From: CAZMVU01 sp964569295
GTDB taxonomy: Bacteria > Hydrogenedentota > Hydrogenedentia > Hydrogenedentales > JAGMZX01
Reading direction: 5' to 3'
Length of the DNA: 6,439 bases
NCBI GenBank assembly: GCA_964569295.1
Contig: CAZMVU010000246.1
Location: 1-6,439, forward strand
Below, in pieces: positions 4,752 through 6,439 of the stretch (within the stretch, counting starts at the first letter, position 1; every line of letters starts with the position of its first letter). The notes under the pieces were generated by a model that had not been told where the DNA came from, did not search any database, and was given only the letters and a program-made list of their open reading frames with translations. Both the position numbers and the translations under genes were made by a program.

Positions 4752-6275
4752 ATGCAGTACGTGCTTGGCGTCGGACATCAGCGCAGTCTGCGTGACGTTA
4801 TCAACAAGGTGCTGGTGCAACTCCAGGAGAACGAAGGTACGCCGCGAGAGATCCGGGCAGCAGGCAACGGGATTGTCGTGGATGCGCGCCGCCCCGAATT
4901 CGAGGGCGCGTTCGACGAATTCTCCATACAGGTGAAGGGAGGCAGCCGGCGGCTGCAGGCATTGCAGGAATGTGCGGAGAAGCTGGGCGATGCGTGCAGT
5001 CTCGAGAAGCGGGAGGGTGGACTCACCCTGCATATTCCTCCGCCAGGCACCCCCGTGACCAACGAAATGCTCGCAGCCATCGATGAGCTGTCCACGCACA
5101 TGAGCCTGCCCGAGGTGTGGCGCGTGTCGGGCGATCAGTACCGCGTCGACCGGATCAGCGTCGGGATGCTTTTCCAAGCCATGCTGCAGTACCGCGCGAG
5201 CGACGTGCATCTCGCGCCGGGCACATCCCCGGTGTTCCGGGTCGACAACGAAGCGCACCGCTCGGAACTGATGGGCACGCTGTCGGCCCAGCAGATTCGC
5301 ACACTTATCCAAGAGCTCGCCCCGGAAGAGCATTGGGATGAGTTCGAGGCACAAAAACAAACGAGCTTCAACTTTCATCAGATCGGGGCCGGCTACGCAC
5401 GCATATCCGCGTTTATCAAATCCGGTGCACCGCACTGCACGTTGCGTTTTCTCCCGGAGGACATCCCCTCTTTCGAGGATCTCAACATCCCCCGGGCAAC
5501 CATGGAACAACTGGCGGGCCTGCAGCGGGGCCTCGTGCTGGTGACCGGCATGACCGGCAGCGGTAAGTCCACCACGGCCGCCGCCCTTATCGACTGGATC
5601 AACACACACAAGTCGCTGCACATCCTCACCATCGAGAATCCCATCGAGTATGTGCACCACAACAAGAAAGCCATCCTTTCCCAGCGGAGTCTCGGCACCG
5701 ATGTAGGCACCTTCTACGAAGCCGTCACCGGGGCATTGCGCCACGACCCTGATGTCATCTTCATCGGAGAAATGCGGGACCCGGACACCATCCGAGCCGC
5801 TATCAACGCCGCCGCCACGGGCCACCTGGTCATCAGCACCCTGCACTCAAACACCGCCAGCGAGGTAATTAACCGGATCGTGAGTTTCTTCGATCCCATC
5901 GAGCGCGACCTGGTAAAGCTCCAGTTGCACGATTCACTGCAATGCGTCATCTGCCAGCGCCTCATACCCAAGATCGGCGGTGGACGCGTACCCGTGCTCG
6001 AGCTGTTGTTCAAGGATATCAAGCCCATCTCGGATGGCATCAAGGTGGGCAACACGGAAGTAATCCGCATTGGCATGCAGCAGGCGGTCACACACTCGTT
6101 CATCTTCGAAAAGTATATCCACCGTCTGTACAAGGAGGGGATTATCTCACTCGAAAAAGCGCGCGAGGTATGCACCGACATCAGCACCTTCGACCAGATG
6201 CACATGGGCACCTACTCTGTCCCACGCCTCGACAGCATCAAAAACGTGGGCACCCACGAGATGTTCCGCGTGTGA
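4752..6275 (+). CDS. pilT: PilT-family type IV pilus ATPase with extra N-terminal domain
   Basis: This 507-residue protein belongs to the GspE/PilT secretion-ATPase superfamily. PilT proteins are hexameric cytoplasmic motors that power pilus retraction. Residues about 1-132 form an N-terminal region I do not recognise, making it far longer than usual PilT (about 345). From about 133 it follows PilT: PAS-like N domain (ASDVHLAPG at 149-157), Walker A GMTGSGKST (266-274), Asp-box TIENPIEY (293-300, Asn in place of the usual Asp), Walker B DPDVIFIGEMRD (332-343, Glu340), and His-box STLHSNTASEVINRI (362-376). The AIRNLIRE motif of retraction ATPases is not preserved; the equivalent reads PISDGIK. 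A C-terminal tail with TFDQMHMGTYSVPR follows. ATG 4752 is chosen because GAGGG lies 7 nt upstream; GTG 4746 is less likely. No other pilus gene is in the window. It may be a PilT/PilU paralogue or a specialised motor rather than the main retraction ATPase. Confidence 0.93.
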   Translation: MQYVLGVGHQRSLRDVINKVLVQLQENEGTPREIRAAGNGIVVDARRPEFEGAFDEFSIQVKGGSRRLQALQECAEKLGDACSLEKREGGLTLHIPPPGTPVTNEMLAAIDELSTHMSLPEVWRVSGDQYRVDRISVGMLFQAMLQYRASDVHLAPGTSPVFRVDNEAHRSELMGTLSAQQIRTLIQELAPEEHWDEFEAQKQTSFNFHQIGAGYARISAFIKSGAPHCTLRFLPEDIPSFEDLNIPRATMEQLAGLQRGLVLVTGMTGSGKSTTAAALIDWINTHKSLHILTIENPIEYVHHNKKAILSQRSLGTDVGTFYEAVTGALRHDPDVIFIGEMRDPDTIRAAINAAATGHLVISTLHSNTASEVINRIVSFFDPIERDLVKLQLHDSLQCVICQRLIPKIGGGRVPVLELLFKDIKPISDGIKVGNTEVIRIGMQQAVTHSFIFEKYIHRLYKEGIISLEKAREVCTDISTFDQMHMGTYSVPRLDSIKNVGTHEMFRV

Positions 6276-6292
6276 CACACAGCACAGCCCAT

Positions 6293-6312
6293 GGCGGCGA
6301 TTTGAACCGCCG
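6293..6312 (+). terminator. Weak candidate terminator hairpin after the pilT-like gene
   Basis: About 20 bp past the stop codon, CGGCG and CGCCG (6295-6299 and 6308-6312) can pair around an 8-nt loop; an alternative GGCGG/CCGCC register (6293-6297 with 6307-6311) is also possible. It is placed where a terminator would be, but no T-tract follows, so intrinsic termination is doubtful. Confidence 0.3.
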
Positions 6313-6376
6313 GTGCGAAAACGGACTTGAGCAGGCTGCGTGAAGTTACCCCCATCTTTCGACAGGATCTGGCGCA

Positions 6377-6402
6377 ATTAAGATGTCCTAGTACAGCTTA
6401 AT
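6377..6402. other. AT-rich near-palindrome
   Basis: ATTAAG (6377-6382) and CTTAAT (6397-6402) flank an inner TGT-N6-ACA pair (6384-6386 with 6393-6395), with one mismatch between the two stems. The result is a 26 bp near-palindrome that is much richer in A+T than its surroundings. It could be an operator for a gene beyond the window or a hairpin in a transcript. No gene is near enough to decide. Confidence 0.4.
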
Positions 6403-6416
6403 CAGTCCCGCTCTGG

Positions 6417-6436
6417 ATTCCCGCCTGCGCGGCAAT
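6417..6436. repeat. dRS3-like dispersed repeat with one mismatch
   Basis: ATTCCC, eight bases (GCCTGCGC), then GGCAAT matches the small inverted repeat ATTCCC-N8-GGGAAT known as dRS3 in Neisseria, with one mismatch at 6433. Similar CTGGATTCCCGC...GGGAATGA elements are scattered in many G+C-rich genomes. The 20 bp core forms a hairpin with a 4-nt loop. Such repeats occur in intergenic DNA, sometimes in arrays, which fits the absence of a gene here. It lies 3 bp from the window edge, so any further copies are out of view. Confidence 0.6.
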
Positions 6437-6439
6437 GTC

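Noticed and set aside
4467..5846. 459-codon minus-strand open frame opposite the pilT-like gene
   Set aside because: It is antisense to a gene with clear Walker motifs; the His/Arg/Gly-rich translation has no family resemblance.
6293..6313. Minus-strand GGTTCAAATC resembling a tRNA T-arm
   Set aside because: The stem does not pair in the correct 5-7-5 register and no D-arm, anticodon arm or acceptor stem is found around it.

Overview
This 6.4 kb window is high in G+C (roughly 60% by eye) and looks like a bacterial chromosome segment, probably from an environmental or metagenome-assembled genome. Four protein-coding genes are well supported. Three lie on the minus strand in the order serA -> icd -> histidine kinase, with short gaps (36 and 71 bp), so they are probably co-transcribed. 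One, a PilT-family ATPase, lies on the plus strand and diverges from serA. The gene content (type 1 D-3-phosphoglycerate dehydrogenase, E. coli-type NADP isocitrate dehydrogenase, a PilT-like motor) indicates a Gram-negative-style bacterium. The lineage cannot be fixed from sequence alone; a lesser-known phylum of the Hydrogenedentes or Lentisphaerae kind is only a guess.

Layout. 1-217: no convincing gene; one short minus-strand frame runs off the edge. 218-985 (minus): small soluble histidine kinase with no sensor or receiver domain. 1057-2298 (minus): icd. 2335-3912 (minus): serA. 3913-4751: an 839 bp divergent intergenic region with a good sigma70-type promoter for each side (serA at 4446-4475 minus, pilT-like at 4542-4570 plus) and several hairpins and repeats. 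If the serA promoter is real, the serA transcript has an unusually long leader of about 525 nt. 4752-6275 (plus): PilT-like ATPase with an extra N-terminal domain of about 130 residues. 6276-6439: non-coding tail with a GC-rich hairpin, an AT-rich near-palindrome and an intact-looking copy, with one mismatch, of a dRS3-like ATTCCC-N8-GGGAAT repeat at the window's end.

How the genes relate. SerA opens serine synthesis from 3-phosphoglycerate. Icd makes 2-oxoglutarate and NADPH, and 2-oxoglutarate/glutamate are also the partners of the next serine-pathway step (SerC). The serA-icd pair is therefore metabolically sensible, with the kinase a possible regulator whose partner lies outside the window. 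The PilT-like gene is functionally separate. The parts most worth a second look are the long serA leader, the repeats at its promoter, and the extra domain and altered motifs of the PilT-like protein. I did not find a clear new defence or mobile system here.
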